From an uncultured Methanobrevibacter sp. (GTDB lineage Archaea; Methanobacteriota; Methanobacteria; Methanobacteriales; Methanobacteriaceae), in assembly GCF_947169325.1 (NCBI RefSeq), contig NZ_CAMVPN010000006.1:1-56480 (forward strand): a DNA stretch of 56,480 bases. Direction: 5' to 3'. The translations under genes were made by a program, and so were the position numbers. Positions 44,955 through 53,450 of this stretch are shown in pieces. Numbering within the stretch: position 1 is the stretch's first letter; the number at the start of each line of letters is the position of its first letter. The notes under the pieces were generated by a model, which was given only the letters and a program-made list of their open reading frames with translations, was not told the DNA's origin and searched no databases.

Positions 44955-45983
44955 ATGACACCAAAAATTATGATAATTCTTGGAAGCGGTTCAGATATTG
45001 CTGTTGCGGAAAAGGCAATGGACATTTTAGACAAGCTTGAAGTGCCATACAGCCTTAAAATAGCATCTGCCCACAGAACTCCTAATCTAATTCGTGAAAT
45101 CGTAACTCAAGGAAGCGATGCTGGAATTGAGGTTTTCATTGGAATTGCAGGTCTTGCAGCACACTTGCCTGGGGCCATTGCAGCCTACACACCAAGACCG
45201 GTCATCGGAGTTCCGGTTAATGTCAAGACTGGAGGTATCGATGCACTGCAGTCCATTGTTCAGATGCCATATCCTTCCCCGATTGCAACCGTCGGAATCG
45301 ACAGGGGAGACAATGCTGCAATATTGGCTGCTCAGTTTATAGCTCTTCATGATGAAGAACTGCGAGAGAGACTGATAGATTTAAGATGGGATTATGCCAA
45401 AAAGGTTTATAGAAGCAACGAGGATATTGTTCAGAAAATTGACAGACCATTCATTCAAAACGACTTTTTAAGAATCAAGAATCTTGAGATAAATGGCGTT
45501 AAAATCGATGAAAGCGCTTCTGAGGTGTCCTGCAAGAACAGCGATGCTGAAGTTTCAATCATCGTCGGAAGGCAGACTGATTTGCCTATCGCCAAAAATG
45601 TGGGAATCATTCTCGACAGGCTCAAGATAAGCTATGACATCAAGGTCGTCTGTCCGATCAGATCCACTAAAAAATTCACAAATTACGTTAAATGCATGAA
45701 AAAGGCAAAGATATTCATTGGAATCAGTTCAAACTCATCACAGGTTACAGGAGGAATTGTAGGGCTTACAGAAAAGCCGGTGATTGGAGTTCCATGTGCC
45801 AATGAAAGGGGCGAGGACTACATGCTCACCACAGTCAGCATGCCTCCGGGCGTTCCTGTTGCAACAGTCGGAATTAACAACGGTAAGAATGCGGCTGTCC
45901 TTGCCGGTGAAATCCTTGCTATACACGATCCGAACATTACAGAGCTTTTAGGAAAATTAAAGGACAAAAAGATTACTTTATAA
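44955..45983 (+). CDS. purE: PurE with two tandem domains (AIR carboxylase / N5-CAIR mutase)
   Basis: Purine synthesis enzyme acting on the imidazole carboxylation step. The first domain (about residues 1-155) has [25 protein letters not shown] and the [14 protein letters not shown] loop, i.e. an intact PurE site. The second (about 190-342) keeps the fold pattern ([15 protein letters not shown]) but its counterpart of SAHRTP is CPIRSTKK and GSGSD is GRQTD, so it likely lost activity. A two-domain PurE of this kind is known from Methanobrevibacter smithii. AAGGGATT precedes the ATG. The next gene starts 9 bp later. Confidence 0.92.
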   Translation: MTPKIMIILGSGSDIAVAEKAMDILDKLEVPYSLKIASAHRTPNLIREIVTQGSDAGIEVFIGIAGLAAHLPGAIAAYTPRPVIGVPVNVKTGGIDALQSIVQMPYPSPIATVGIDRGDNAAILAAQFIALHDEELRERLIDLRWDYAKKVYRSNEDIVQKIDRPFIQNDFLRIKNLEINGVKIDESASEVSCKNSDAEVSIIVGRQTDLPIAKNVGIILDRLKISYDIKVVCPIRSTKKFTNYVKCMKKAKIFIGISSNSSQVTGGIVGLTEKPVIGVPCANERGEDYMLTTVSMPPGVPVATVGINNGKNAAVLAGEILAIHDPNITELLGKLKDKKITL

Positions 45984-45992
45984 AGGGATAAC

Positions 45993-47246
45993 ATGAAAAT
46001 TGATGAAAATAACATTATCGAAATAACAGACGAGCTTTCAGACGAGTTTGAAGTGGCCAAGGTCCTCAGGCAATATCCTAAGGACACAGTCATAGTCAGG
46101 AATGTAAAGGGCTTTGACATGCCAGTCGTTTCAGGCATCTGCAATACACGAGAAAAGATAGCAAAATCAATAAACTGTGAAGTTTCCGAAATCACCCAGA
46201 AAATCATTGACGCTATGGAAAAGCCTGTAAAGGTCGATAAGTTCACAGACTTCAGCGAATATGAAACCTCAGAAGTTGACTTAAGCAAAATCCCGATTCT
46301 GACTCACTATAAAAGGGATGGAGGAGCATACATCACTGCAGGAGTAGTTTTTGCACGTGACCCTGAAACCGGAATCCAGAATGCGTCAATCCATAGGATG
46401 ATGGTGCTTGACGACAAGAGACTGGTCATCAGGATTGTTCCAAGAAACCTATATACCTATTTCCAAAGGGCTCAAAATCTTGGGGAGGATTTGGAAATTG
46501 CAATTGCCATCGGAATGGATCCGGCAATCCTGCTTGCAAGTACAACTTCAATACCTATTGACTATGATGAGATGGATGTGGCAAACGCATTCAAGGACGG
46601 TGATCTTGAACTGATTGAATGCGGCAATCTGAATGTTCCGCAGGCCGACATCATTCTTGAAGGTAAGATATCCGTTACCGAAACCGTTGCAGAAGGTCCG
46701 TTCGTCGATTTGACTGACACTTATGACATCATCCGTGACCAGCCAATCATAAACCTCAAAACAATGCACATCAAGAAGGATGCTGTTTACCATGCAATCA
46801 TTCCTGCCGGCTTTGAGCATAAGCTATTGCAGGGCCTTCCTCAGGAACCAAGGATTTACAAATCCGTTAAGAATGCGGTTCCTACAGTTGAAAATGTTGT
46901 ATTGACTGAAGGGGGATGCTGCTGGTTGCATGCAGTTGTATCAATCAGAAAACAGACTGAGGGGGACGGCAAAAATGCAATCATGGCTGCATTGTCCGCT
47001 CATCCGTCACTCAAGCATTGCGTAGTGGTGGACACTGACGTCAATGTTTTTGATGCTGAAGATGTCGAATATGCAATATCCACACGTGTCAAAGGTGATA
47101 GGGACATCATGATAGTTCCTAACGTAAGGGGCTCATCACTTGATCCTGTGGCTGAAAGCGATGGAACCACTACAAAAATTGGTGTGGATGCAACAAAATC
47201 ATTGAAGACATTGGAAAAATTCGAAAGAGTCAGTTTCGGCGAATGA
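45993..47246 (+). CDS. UbiD-family decarboxylase
   Basis: 417 aa, prenyl-FMN-dependent UbiD family. Conserved regions are an [28 protein letters not shown] block near 130-155, [11 protein letters not shown] near 232, [20 protein letters not shown] near 253 and a late [18 protein letters not shown] near 340. In methanogens the single UbiD-like protein may be the trans-anhydromevalonate 5-phosphate decarboxylase of the archaeal mevalonate route, but other aromatic or acrylate decarboxylases are possible. GGGATAAC lies before the ATG. It follows purE in the same operon-like arrangement; the two have no shared pathway. Confidence 0.85.
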   Translation: MKIDENNIIEITDELSDEFEVAKVLRQYPKDTVIVRNVKGFDMPVVSGICNTREKIAKSINCEVSEITQKIIDAMEKPVKVDKFTDFSEYETSEVDLSKIPILTHYKRDGGAYITAGVVFARDPETGIQNASIHRMMVLDDKRLVIRIVPRNLYTYFQRAQNLGEDLEIAIAIGMDPAILLASTTSIPIDYDEMDVANAFKDGDLELIECGNLNVPQADIILEGKISVTETVAEGPFVDLTDTYDIIRDQPIINLKTMHIKKDAVYHAIIPAGFEHKLLQGLPQEPRIYKSVKNAVPTVENVVLTEGGCCWLHAVVSIRKQTEGDGKNAIMAALSAHPSLKHCVVVDTDVNVFDAEDVEYAISTRVKGDRDIMIVPNVRGSSLDPVAESDGTTTKIGVDATKSLKTLEKFERVSFGE

Positions 47247-47282
47247 AACTGCTCTGATTTTTTATCTTTTTTTAAATCAATA

Positions 47283-48521
47283 TTAAAGGGTATATAGATT
47301 GCCGTAATTGTAGAGTGTTACGTCGTCTGGAACCCTGTGTATGATGTTTTTAGTGTCAAAAATAATAGGTTTGGCCATTTTCTTGCTTATTAGCTCATAA
47401 TCAGGATGCTTGAATTCATTATGGTCACACAGAATAAGTATCAAATCGGCACCGTCAACAGCATCGGCAAAGCTTACGAAATCATCCCTTTCAAAGTGCG
47501 GGTCATGGATTGCCAATTCGTATCCGTCACCTTCAAGTTCAGCTATTATGTTATAGGCAGGACTTTCCCTGTCATCGCCGGTGTTTCCCTTATATGAGAC
47601 TCCCAGAACGGCTATTTTTCCGGATGGAATGATTTTCCTCACGTACTCGCAGACAAAGGCAGGCATGGAATTGTTGGTGTCACGTGCCAGCTTGATAATC
47701 TTTGCGGTTTCGGGAGCCTTTGCATAGATGAAGTAAGGGTCGATTGCAAGGCAGTGGCCTCCAACTCCAGGACCAGGTGAGTGCAGATTCACCCTCGGAT
47801 GCTTGTTTGCCATTTTGATGACGTCAAGTGCATTGACGCCTATTTCGGCACATATTTTTGCAAGCTCATTTGCAAGGGCAATGTTGACGTCCCTGAAGGT
47901 GTTTTCCATACATTTTGAAAGTTCGGCTGTTTTTGCTTCGGTAAGCATCAGATATCCTTCCACAAACTGGCCATAAACTTCACTGGCCTTGACGGCGCAC
48001 TCCGGAGTTACTCCTCCAATTATCCTGTCATTGTGGACAAGCTCTTCGAGGATTTTTCCGGGAAGAACCCTTTCAGGACAATGGGCAAGGTACAGGTCCT
48101 CACCGATTGTAAAGCCCGCTTCCTCAAAGATAGGCTTTATCACCTCATCGGTTGACATTGGAGCTATTGTGGATTCTATGATGACCGTATTTCCCTTTTC
48201 AAGGTAGGGGAGTATGGTTTTGCATGCTGCAATTACGTAGCTCAAATCGCAGCTGTAGTTTTCGACGATGTATGGTGTGGGAACGGTAATGATGAAAGCG
48301 TCAGCCTTTTCGGGAGTTAAAGATGCTTTGTATGTATTTTTTCTAACGGATTTCTTGATGATGTCTCCGATTCCAGGCTCTTCAATATGGATGATTCCCT
48401 TATTCAGGTTGCTGACCATTTCTTCGCTAATGTCGACTCCAACAACCTCGCAGTGGCTTCTTGAAAACAGAGCGGCAGTCGGAAGTCCAATATAACCTTG
48501 ACCCATAATACATACTTTCAT
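47283..48521 (-). CDS. wecC: Nucleotide sugar dehydrogenase (UDP-ManNAc dehydrogenase-like)
   Basis: 412 aa, oxidises the C6 of a UDP-sugar to a uronic acid with two NAD. Rossmann start KVCIMGQGYIGLPTAALF, then TVPTPY near 85, ESTIAPMSTDEVIKP near 115, the active-site segment (catalytic cysteine in VGGHCLAIDPYFIY near 250), and GVSYKGNTGDDRESP near 312. Length and the YGQF...EKDLAKCMEN-style middle fit the WecC group of UDP-N-acetylmannosamine dehydrogenases; UDP-glucose or UDP-GlcNAc dehydrogenase remain possible. GAGGAG decides the ATG, excluding an upstream extension. First gene of the surface polysaccharide region, divergent from rfbD. Confidence 0.85.
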   Translation of the reverse strand: MKVCIMGQGYIGLPTAALFSRSHCEVVGVDISEEMVSNLNKGIIHIEEPGIGDIIKKSVRKNTYKASLTPEKADAFIITVPTPYIVENYSCDLSYVIAACKTILPYLEKGNTVIIESTIAPMSTDEVIKPIFEEAGFTIGEDLYLAHCPERVLPGKILEELVHNDRIIGGVTPECAVKASEVYGQFVEGYLMLTEAKTAELSKCMENTFRDVNIALANELAKICAEIGVNALDVIKMANKHPRVNLHSPGPGVGGHCLAIDPYFIYAKAPETAKIIKLARDTNNSMPAFVCEYVRKIIPSGKIAVLGVSYKGNTGDDRESPAYNIIAELEGDGYELAIHDPHFERDDFVSFADAVDGADLILILCDHNEFKHPDYELISKKMAKPIIFDTKNIIHRVPDDVTLYNYGNLYTL

Positions 48522-48596
48522 GATTTTAACTCCTCTTTTAAATATTACATATAATATATATTTAATCATATTATTAAAGTTTTTAAAGTGATTATT

Positions 48597-49436
48597 ATGA
48601 AGATTTTAATTACAGGCTCCAACGGAATGTTGGGCCATGATTTAATCGAAGTTTTAAAGGACAGGCACGAACTGGTCCTTACAACTTCAAAGACACTCGA
48701 CATTACCGACAGGCAAAGCACAATCCGATGCATCACTCAAAACCAGCCGGACATTGTCATCAACTCAGCGGCTTATACCGATGTCGACGGATGCGAGACA
48801 AATCAGGATTTGGCCTATGCCGTAAACGGCGAAGGGGTTAAAAACCTCGCTCTTGCATGCAAGGAAGCGGACTGCCCGCTAGTTCATGTAAGTACAGATT
48901 ATGTCTTTGACGGAAGTGCAAGAGACCCTATTGAAGAGGACGGCGAGATAGGCCCTATAAGCATTTACGGAAAAAGCAAGCTCAAAGGAGAGGAGGCCAT
49001 TTTGGAAATCCTCGACAAGTACTTCATCGTAAGGACAGCATGGCTTTACGGAATCAACGGAAAGAATTTCCCAAAGACAATGCTTGAACTTGCAAAGGAC
49101 CATCCCGAAATCACAGTCGTATACGACGAGGTCGGAACACCTACATACACTCCCGATTTGGCCTACGGAATCTCACAACTTATTGAAACTGACTTTTACG
49201 GGATATATCACCTGACAAATTCAGGCAGCTGCTCATGGTGCGAATTTGCAAAATACATATTCGAAATTGCAGGGCTTGACATCAATGTCGTTCCCGTAAC
49301 GGCATCCGAATTTTCAAGGCCGGCTCCAAGGCCGTCATACTCAGTCCTCAAGAATAAGAAATGGATAGACAACGGATTTGAACCTTTAAGAGATTATAAG
49401 GAAGCCATAAAAGAATACATTGAGCTGATAAAATGA
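48597..49436 (+). CDS. rfbD: dTDP-4-dehydrorhamnose reductase
   Basis: Last step of dTDP-L-rhamnose synthesis. About 279 aa, short-chain dehydrogenase with ILITGSNGMLGHDLIEVL at the start, the VINSAAYTDVDGCETNQDLAYAVN block near 60, STDYVFDGS near 100 and the catalytic YGKSKLKGEE near 128 with RTAWLYG near 148. The start is ATG with GTGATT as ribosome site. The last bases ATGA are shared with the barnase-like gene. The other three rhamnose genes are downstream, after the RNase/inhibitor pair. Confidence 0.92.
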   Translation: MKILITGSNGMLGHDLIEVLKDRHELVLTTSKTLDITDRQSTIRCITQNQPDIVINSAAYTDVDGCETNQDLAYAVNGEGVKNLALACKEADCPLVHVSTDYVFDGSARDPIEEDGEIGPISIYGKSKLKGEEAILEILDKYFIVRTAWLYGINGKNFPKTMLELAKDHPEITVVYDEVGTPTYTPDLAYGISQLIETDFYGIYHLTNSGSCSWCEFAKYIFEIAGLDINVVPVTASEFSRPAPRPSYSVLKNKKWIDNGFEPLRDYKEAIKEYIELIK

Positions 49437-49882
49437 ACAAGAAAATAGTGTTTATCGCTGCTATCATCATTGCCCTTTTTGCAATCGGCAGTGTCAGTGC
49501 AGGATTTTTCGATTTTCTAAAATTCGGGGACGATTCATCATCAGTAAGCGTTGATGAGGACGGCCAATACTGCACAGTGGATGAAGTTGCGGCATACATC
49601 AAGGAATACCACAAGCTTCCAAGCAACTACATCACTAAAAAGCAGGCACAGGCTCTAGGATGGCATGGAGGACCTCTTAAAAGCTATGCACCGGGAAAAA
49701 GCATAGGCGGTGACACATTCACCAACCGTCAGCATGTCCTTCCGGATTCAGATTCAAAATACATAGAATGCGACATTAACGCCAACGGAACCGCCCGTGG
49801 AGCTGAAAGGATAGTCTACAATACCGGCGACTATAAGGTTTACTACACTTCAGACCACTACAACACCTTTAAGGAGGTATAG
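49433..49882 (+). CDS. Exported barnase-like ribonuclease (N1/T1 family)
   Basis: 149 aa. Residues 1-23 are a signal sequence (MNKKIVFIAAIIIALFAIGSVSA). After a short acidic linker the mature part matches barnase: YHKLPSNYITKKQAQALGW, PGKSIGGDTFTNR, ECDIN and a YTSDHYNTF end. All catalytic residues known for barnase have counterparts: K69 (K27), E112 (E73), R122 and R126 (R83, R87), H142 (H102). It should therefore cleave RNA outside the cell. Start overlaps rfbD by 4 bp; a barstar-like gene follows after one base. The RNase is expected to be toxic to neighbouring cells, or to the producer if it is not exported. Confidence 0.92.
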   Translation: MNKKIVFIAAIIIALFAIGSVSAGFFDFLKFGDDSSSVSVDEDGQYCTVDEVAAYIKEYHKLPSNYITKKQAQALGWHGGPLKSYAPGKSIGGDTFTNRQHVLPDSDSKYIECDINANGTARGAERIVYNTGDYKVYYTSDHYNTFKEV

Positions 49883-49883
49883 C

Positions 49884-50114
49884 ATGCAGTTGGACGGAGA
49901 GCTTATCAAAAAGGACGGTCATGATTATCTCATGAAAGCTTTGGAACTTCCTGATTACTATGGAAAAAATCTTGATGCCCTTTATGACTGCCTATGTGAA
50001 ATCGAAGCCGATATAGTGATAGTCAATGCAGGAGCCGTTGACAAGGACATCATTGACACCTTTAAGGATGCGGCTTTGGAAAACGACTTTCTGAAATTGA
50101 AAATGTTTCCTTAA
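49884..50114 (+). CDS. Barstar-like ribonuclease inhibitor
   Basis: 76 aa, cytoplasmic (no signal sequence). LELPDYYGKNLDALYDCL near residues 20-37 matches the barstar segment that plugs the barnase active site: Y25/Y26 and D31, D35 correspond to barstar Y29/Y30, D35 and D39. Its short length is 13 residues below barstar. It has GGAGGT immediately before its ATG, inside the end of the RNase gene, so expression is coupled. It should protect the producing cell from any RNase that fails to be exported. Confidence 0.93.
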   Translation: MQLDGELIKKDGHDYLMKALELPDYYGKNLDALYDCLCEIEADIVIVNAGAVDKDIIDTFKDAALENDFLKLKMFP

Positions 50115-50116
50115 TC

Positions 50117-50142
50117 GGAAATGTTTCCATTCCTTTTTTTTT
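50117..50142 (+). terminator. Short hairpin and T-tract after the barstar gene
   Basis: GGAAA-TG-TTTCC (50117-50128) followed by TTCC and TTTTTTTTT to 50142. A TATA-like ACTTATATTAATTAT begins near 50148, so rfbA probably has its own promoter. The RNase/inhibitor pair is thus at the end of the rfbD transcript. Confidence 0.55.
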
Positions 50143-50192
50143 AAATAACTTATATTAATTATAAAAAATAAAATCTTATTTTAGTGATTGTT

Positions 50193-51059
50193 ATGAAAGG
50201 TATAGTACTTGCAGGCGGTTCTGGAACTCGTCTTTATCCAATTACAAAAGCGGTTTCAAAACAGTTGCTGCCTTTATATGATAAACCGATGATTTATTAT
50301 CCGATATCCGTACTGATGCTTGCGGGAATCAGGGAAATCCTAATCATCTCAACTCCCCGTGACTTGCCTATGTATAAGGATTTGCTGGGTGACGGGAGCA
50401 GTTTCGGTGTTGAACTTTCCTATGAGGTTCAGGAAAATCCCAACGGACTTGCTGAAGCATTCATAATTGGTGAGGAATTCATTGGCAGCGATAATGTTGC
50501 ACTGATTTTGGGAGACAACATTTTCCACGGTCATAGATTCACAGAAATCCTTGAAAGGGCAAAGCAACTGGAAGAAGGTGCAGTTATATTCGGATACTAC
50601 ACCAACAACCCTGAAAACTTTGGAGTTGTTGAGTTTGACAAGGACTGGAACGTTTTGTCAATAGAAGAAAAACCGGACAAGCCTAAATCAAACTATATTG
50701 TACCTGGACTTTATTTTTATGATAACGATGTAATCGAAATAGCCAAAAACGTCAAGCCTTCCCAGCGTGGCGAAATTGAAATTACATCAATCAACGAGGA
50801 GTATCTCAATCGTGGAAAGCTTAAGGTCGAGCTTTTGGGAAGGGGTATGGCCTGGCTTGACACAGGTACTCATGAAGGGCTTTTGGAAGCTTCAAACTTT
50901 ATAGAGACTATACAGAAAAGACAGGGACTCTACATAGCCTGTCTTGAAGAGATAGCTTACCTTAAAGGTTACATTAACGATGAAGAATTGCTGAAGACAG
51001 CTCAGGAACTCAAAAAAACTGATTATGGACAATACCTATTTAATTTAGTTAAAAAGTGA
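50193..51059 (+). CDS. rfbA: Glucose-1-phosphate thymidylyltransferase
   Basis: Makes dTDP-glucose from dTTP and glucose 1-phosphate. 288 aa with [32 protein letters not shown] at the start, [10 protein letters not shown] near 105, [35 protein letters not shown] near 150-180 and [13 protein letters not shown] near 222. GTGATT lies before the ATG; three upstream codons are an alternative start. The genes rfbC and rfbB follow with 4-bp gaps, so rfbA-rfbC-rfbB form one operon. Confidence 0.94.
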   Translation: MKGIVLAGGSGTRLYPITKAVSKQLLPLYDKPMIYYPISVLMLAGIREILIISTPRDLPMYKDLLGDGSSFGVELSYEVQENPNGLAEAFIIGEEFIGSDNVALILGDNIFHGHRFTEILERAKQLEEGAVIFGYYTNNPENFGVVEFDKDWNVLSIEEKPDKPKSNYIVPGLYFYDNDVIEIAKNVKPSQRGEIEITSINEEYLNRGKLKVELLGRGMAWLDTGTHEGLLEASNFIETIQKRQGLYIACLEEIAYLKGYINDEELLKTAQELKKTDYGQYLFNLVKK

Positions 51060-51063
51060 TCTT

Positions 51064-51624
51064 ATGGGAAAATTTAAATTTACTGAATTGGACATTGAAG
51101 GAATGTTCATTGTTGAACCTACAGTTTTTGAAGACAATAGAGGATACTTCATGGAATCCTACAACGAAAACGACTTTAAAGAGGCAGGATATGACTTGAC
51201 ATTCGTTCAGGATAACCAGTCAAAATCAACAAAAGGCGTTTTAAGGGGTCTGCATTTGCAGGTCAACTATCCTCAGGGAAAACTGGTTCGCGTCATCAAA
51301 GGAGAGGTCTTTGACGTTGGAGTCGACCTCAGGGCAGACTCACCGACCTACGGAAAATGGGCAGGGGCAATACTGTCTGAGGAAAACAAGAAGCAACTCT
51401 ATATCCCACCAAAATTCGCACACGGGTTCGTGGTTCTCTCAGACGAAGCGGAATTCCAGTACAAATGCACAGAATTCTACCACGGAGAGGATGAAAGCGG
51501 AATCATGTGGGACGATGAGGATATTGCAATAGACTGGCCTATTGATGACATTGACGAGATAATACTGTCCGACAAGGACAAGGAATGGAAAACCCTAAGG
51601 GAATCCCAAATAAAGTACGAGTGA
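51064..51624 (+). CDS. rfbC: dTDP-4-dehydrorhamnose 3,5-epimerase
   Basis: Second-last step of dTDP-rhamnose. 186 aa cupin with YFMESYNENDFKEAGYDLTFVQDNQSKS near residue 30, VLRGLHLQVNYPQGKLVRVIKGEVFDVGVDLR near 60-90 (catalytic His in GLHLQ), and PPKFAHGFVVLSDEAEFQYKCTEFYH near 115-140. GTGATC is the ribosome site, overlapping the rfbA stop. Confidence 0.94.
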   Translation: MGKFKFTELDIEGMFIVEPTVFEDNRGYFMESYNENDFKEAGYDLTFVQDNQSKSTKGVLRGLHLQVNYPQGKLVRVIKGEVFDVGVDLRADSPTYGKWAGAILSEENKKQLYIPPKFAHGFVVLSDEAEFQYKCTEFYHGEDESGIMWDDEDIAIDWPIDDIDEIILSDKDKEWKTLRESQIKYE

Positions 51625-51628
51625 TATC

Positions 51629-52636
51629 ATGGCAAAGATATTGGTTACAGGCGGAGCAGGCTTCATCGGAAGCAATTTCGTCAGATACATGGTCAACAAA
51701 TACTCAGAATATGAAATTATAAACCTTGACGCCCTTACATACTGTGGAAACCTTGAAAACCTAAAGGACATTGAAAATAAGGACAATTACTCATTCGTCA
51801 AAGGGGACATCAGGGACAAGTCAGTCGTTGATGACCTGGTCAGGCAATGCGATTACGTAATCAACTTTGCAGCCGAAAGCCATGTCGACAGAAGCATCGA
51901 GGATCCGGAAATATTCATCAAGTCAAACGTTTTGGGAACCCAGATTCTTTTGAATGCCGCCAAGGAGTTCGGCGTTGAAAAGTACATCCAGATTTCAACC
52001 GATGAGGTCTACGGAACCCTTGGAAAGACTGGATACTTTACGGAAACCACTCCACTTCAGCCTAACAGCCCGTATTCCGCTTCAAAGGCAGGCGGGGATT
52101 TGATTACAAGGGCATATGGTGAAACCTTCGGCCTTCCAATCAACATTACCAGATGCTCCAACAATTACGGGCCTTATCAGTTTCCAGAAAAATTGATTCC
52201 TTTGATGATTTCAAATGCTCTTGAGGATAAGAATCTGCCGATTTACGGTGATGGAAAGAATATCCGTGACTGGCTGCATGTATATGACCACTGCCAGGCG
52301 ATAGACCTTGTTTTACATGAAGGCAAGCTGGGTGAAGTCTACAACATCGGCGGTAACAATGAAAAGGAAAACATCTACATTGTCAAACTGATTTTGGAAG
52401 AATTAGGAAAACCTGAATCACTGATTGAATTCGTAACCGACAGGTTAGGCCATGACAGGCGTTATGCAATCGATTCAACCAAAATCCAGAATGATTTGGG
52501 ATGGTCTCCGTCATACACTTTTGAAAAGGGAATCAGGGAAACAATCCAATGGTACCTTGACAACCAGAACTGGACAGCCCAGGTCAAAAGCGGCGATTAT
52601 CAGAAATATTATGAAAAGATGTATGGTGACAGATAG
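51629..52636 (+). CDS. rfbB: dTDP-glucose 4,6-dehydratase
   Basis: 335 aa, extended short-chain dehydrogenase. ILVTGGAGFIGSNFVRYMV (NAD site), AAESHVDRSIEDPEIFIKSNVLGTQILLNAA near 80, STDEVYGTLG near 120 and catalytic YSASKAGGDLI near 148. GTGATATC precedes the ATG. It closes the rfbA-rfbC-rfbB set, completing, with rfbD, the four enzymes for dTDP-L-rhamnose from glucose 1-phosphate. Rhamnose is a common S-layer or surface glycan sugar. Confidence 0.95.
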   Translation: MAKILVTGGAGFIGSNFVRYMVNKYSEYEIINLDALTYCGNLENLKDIENKDNYSFVKGDIRDKSVVDDLVRQCDYVINFAAESHVDRSIEDPEIFIKSNVLGTQILLNAAKEFGVEKYIQISTDEVYGTLGKTGYFTETTPLQPNSPYSASKAGGDLITRAYGETFGLPINITRCSNNYGPYQFPEKLIPLMISNALEDKNLPIYGDGKNIRDWLHVYDHCQAIDLVLHEGKLGEVYNIGGNNEKENIYIVKLILEELGKPESLIEFVTDRLGHDRRYAIDSTKIQNDLGWSPSYTFEKGIRETIQWYLDNQNWTAQVKSGDYQKYYEKMYGDR

Positions 52637-52637
52637 T

Positions 52638-52650
52638 TTTACACTTGAAA
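52638..52650 (+). repeat. Isolated ORB-like element after rfbB
   Basis: TTTACACTTGAAA followed by CTCACCTCTAA, so both the core and the ACCTCT extension of the origin repeats are present, about 32 kb from the origin and just after the rfbB stop. Confidence 0.7.
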
Positions 52651-52835
52651 CTCACCTCTAATTTTTTGAAAATATCCACTTTTTTTCATATTTTTTAATA
52701 TTTTTTTAAAAATTTTTAATCATTTTATTATTTCATTTATTTTTTCAGTGATTTCATAGGGCATCATTTTTACAATAAATAGGATAGTTTTATATATTAT
52801 TATTCTTTAATATTGATTGTACAAACATTATTATT

Positions 52836-52860
52836 TCGGAAATGGGCTTTCCGATATTTT
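52836..52860 (+). promoter_or_regulatory. Leader hairpin with U-tract before the tandem membrane genes
   Basis: TCGGAAA and TTTCCGA (52836-52842 and 52848-52854) pair perfectly over a 5-nt loop, followed by TATTTTTTGG. A TATA-like TTTTATATATTATTATT (about 52788) places the transcript start near 52815, so the hairpin lies in the leader, upstream of the GGTGAT ribosome site (52870-52875). It resembles an attenuator; no aptamer is recognised. Confidence 0.5.
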
Positions 52861-52879
52861 TTGGGAAATGGTGATTTGG

Positions 52880-53146
52880 ATGTTGGAGCAATATTTACCG
52901 TTTGTTGGCTTGATTGTTTTTGGTAATATTGAAAATTTGGTTTTATCCTCTCAGGGTGTTGTAGCAGGGGTAAATCCTGTAAAACTCGGTATTGTAAGTT
53001 TATTATGCGTTATAATGTGGCTGACTATAGGAACCTTTGGAACTCAGCTGCTTTATCAATATGTCGATTTTATTAATTTCATAGGTGGATTTGCAATATT
53101 CGTATTAGGCCTCCAGGCTATGATTCAATCCGCAAGAGGTGAATAG
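52880..53146 (+). CDS. Small three-helix membrane protein, paralogue A
   Basis: 88 aa with three hydrophobic segments (about residues 6-22, 36-54, 65-83). The segment FGNIENLVLSSQGV in helix 1 carries polar residues that could contact a substrate, and the end DFINFIGGFAIFVLGLQAM is glycine-rich, as in LysE/CadD/TerC-type exporters, although the protein is about half their length. Start at MLEQYL is set by GGTGAT 4 bp upstream. It overlaps nothing; the next paralogue starts one base after its stop. They may assemble as a heterodimer. Confidence 0.7.
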   Translation: MLEQYLPFVGLIVFGNIENLVLSSQGVVAGVNPVKLGIVSLLCVIMWLTIGTFGTQLLYQYVDFINFIGGFAIFVLGLQAMIQSARGE

Positions 53147-53147
53147 G

Positions 53148-53429
53148 ATGACAGATGAAATCAAGCAGTTTTCTATTTTGATATTGTTTGGTAACATTGA
53201 AAACCTTATTCTTGCAGCTCAGGGTGTTGATGCCCACGTCGATCCTTTAGGATTGGCCTGCTTAAGCCTATTGGCGGTAATAGGCTGGTTCGTTATAGGC
53301 ACATTCGGAACAAGATTCGCAATGAAGTATGCAAGATACATCAATTTCATAGGCGGATTGGCAATTTTCATTTTAGGTGTGCAGGCAATGCTTGAATCCA
53401 TCCCTGGAATTATGGCATTCTTCCATTAA
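53148..53429 (+). CDS. Small three-helix membrane protein, paralogue B
   Basis: 93 aa, clearly homologous to the preceding gene: ILFGNIENLILAAQGVDAHVDPLGLACLSLLAVIGWFVIGTFGT aligns with FGNIENLVLSSQGVVAGVNPVKLGIVSLLCVIMWLTIGTFGT. Both keep GNIENL, the IGTFGT turn and INFIGGxAIFxLGxQAM. The GAGGTGA ribosome site lies at the end of paralogue A, indicating coupled translation. Retention of polar GNIEN in both suggests a shared pore or substrate site. Substrate unknown; a metal or small organic exporter is one possibility. Confidence 0.72.
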   Translation: MTDEIKQFSILILFGNIENLILAAQGVDAHVDPLGLACLSLLAVIGWFVIGTFGTRFAMKYARYINFIGGLAIFILGVQAMLESIPGIMAFFH

Positions 53430-53450
53430 ACATTTCCTCATTGATTTTTT

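Noticed and set aside
52818-52823. TGTACA, a TRP-box match near the start of the tandem membrane genes
   Set aside because: A palindromic hexamer is expected about a dozen times in this length by chance, and there is only one copy here, unlike the spaced pair at trpB2.
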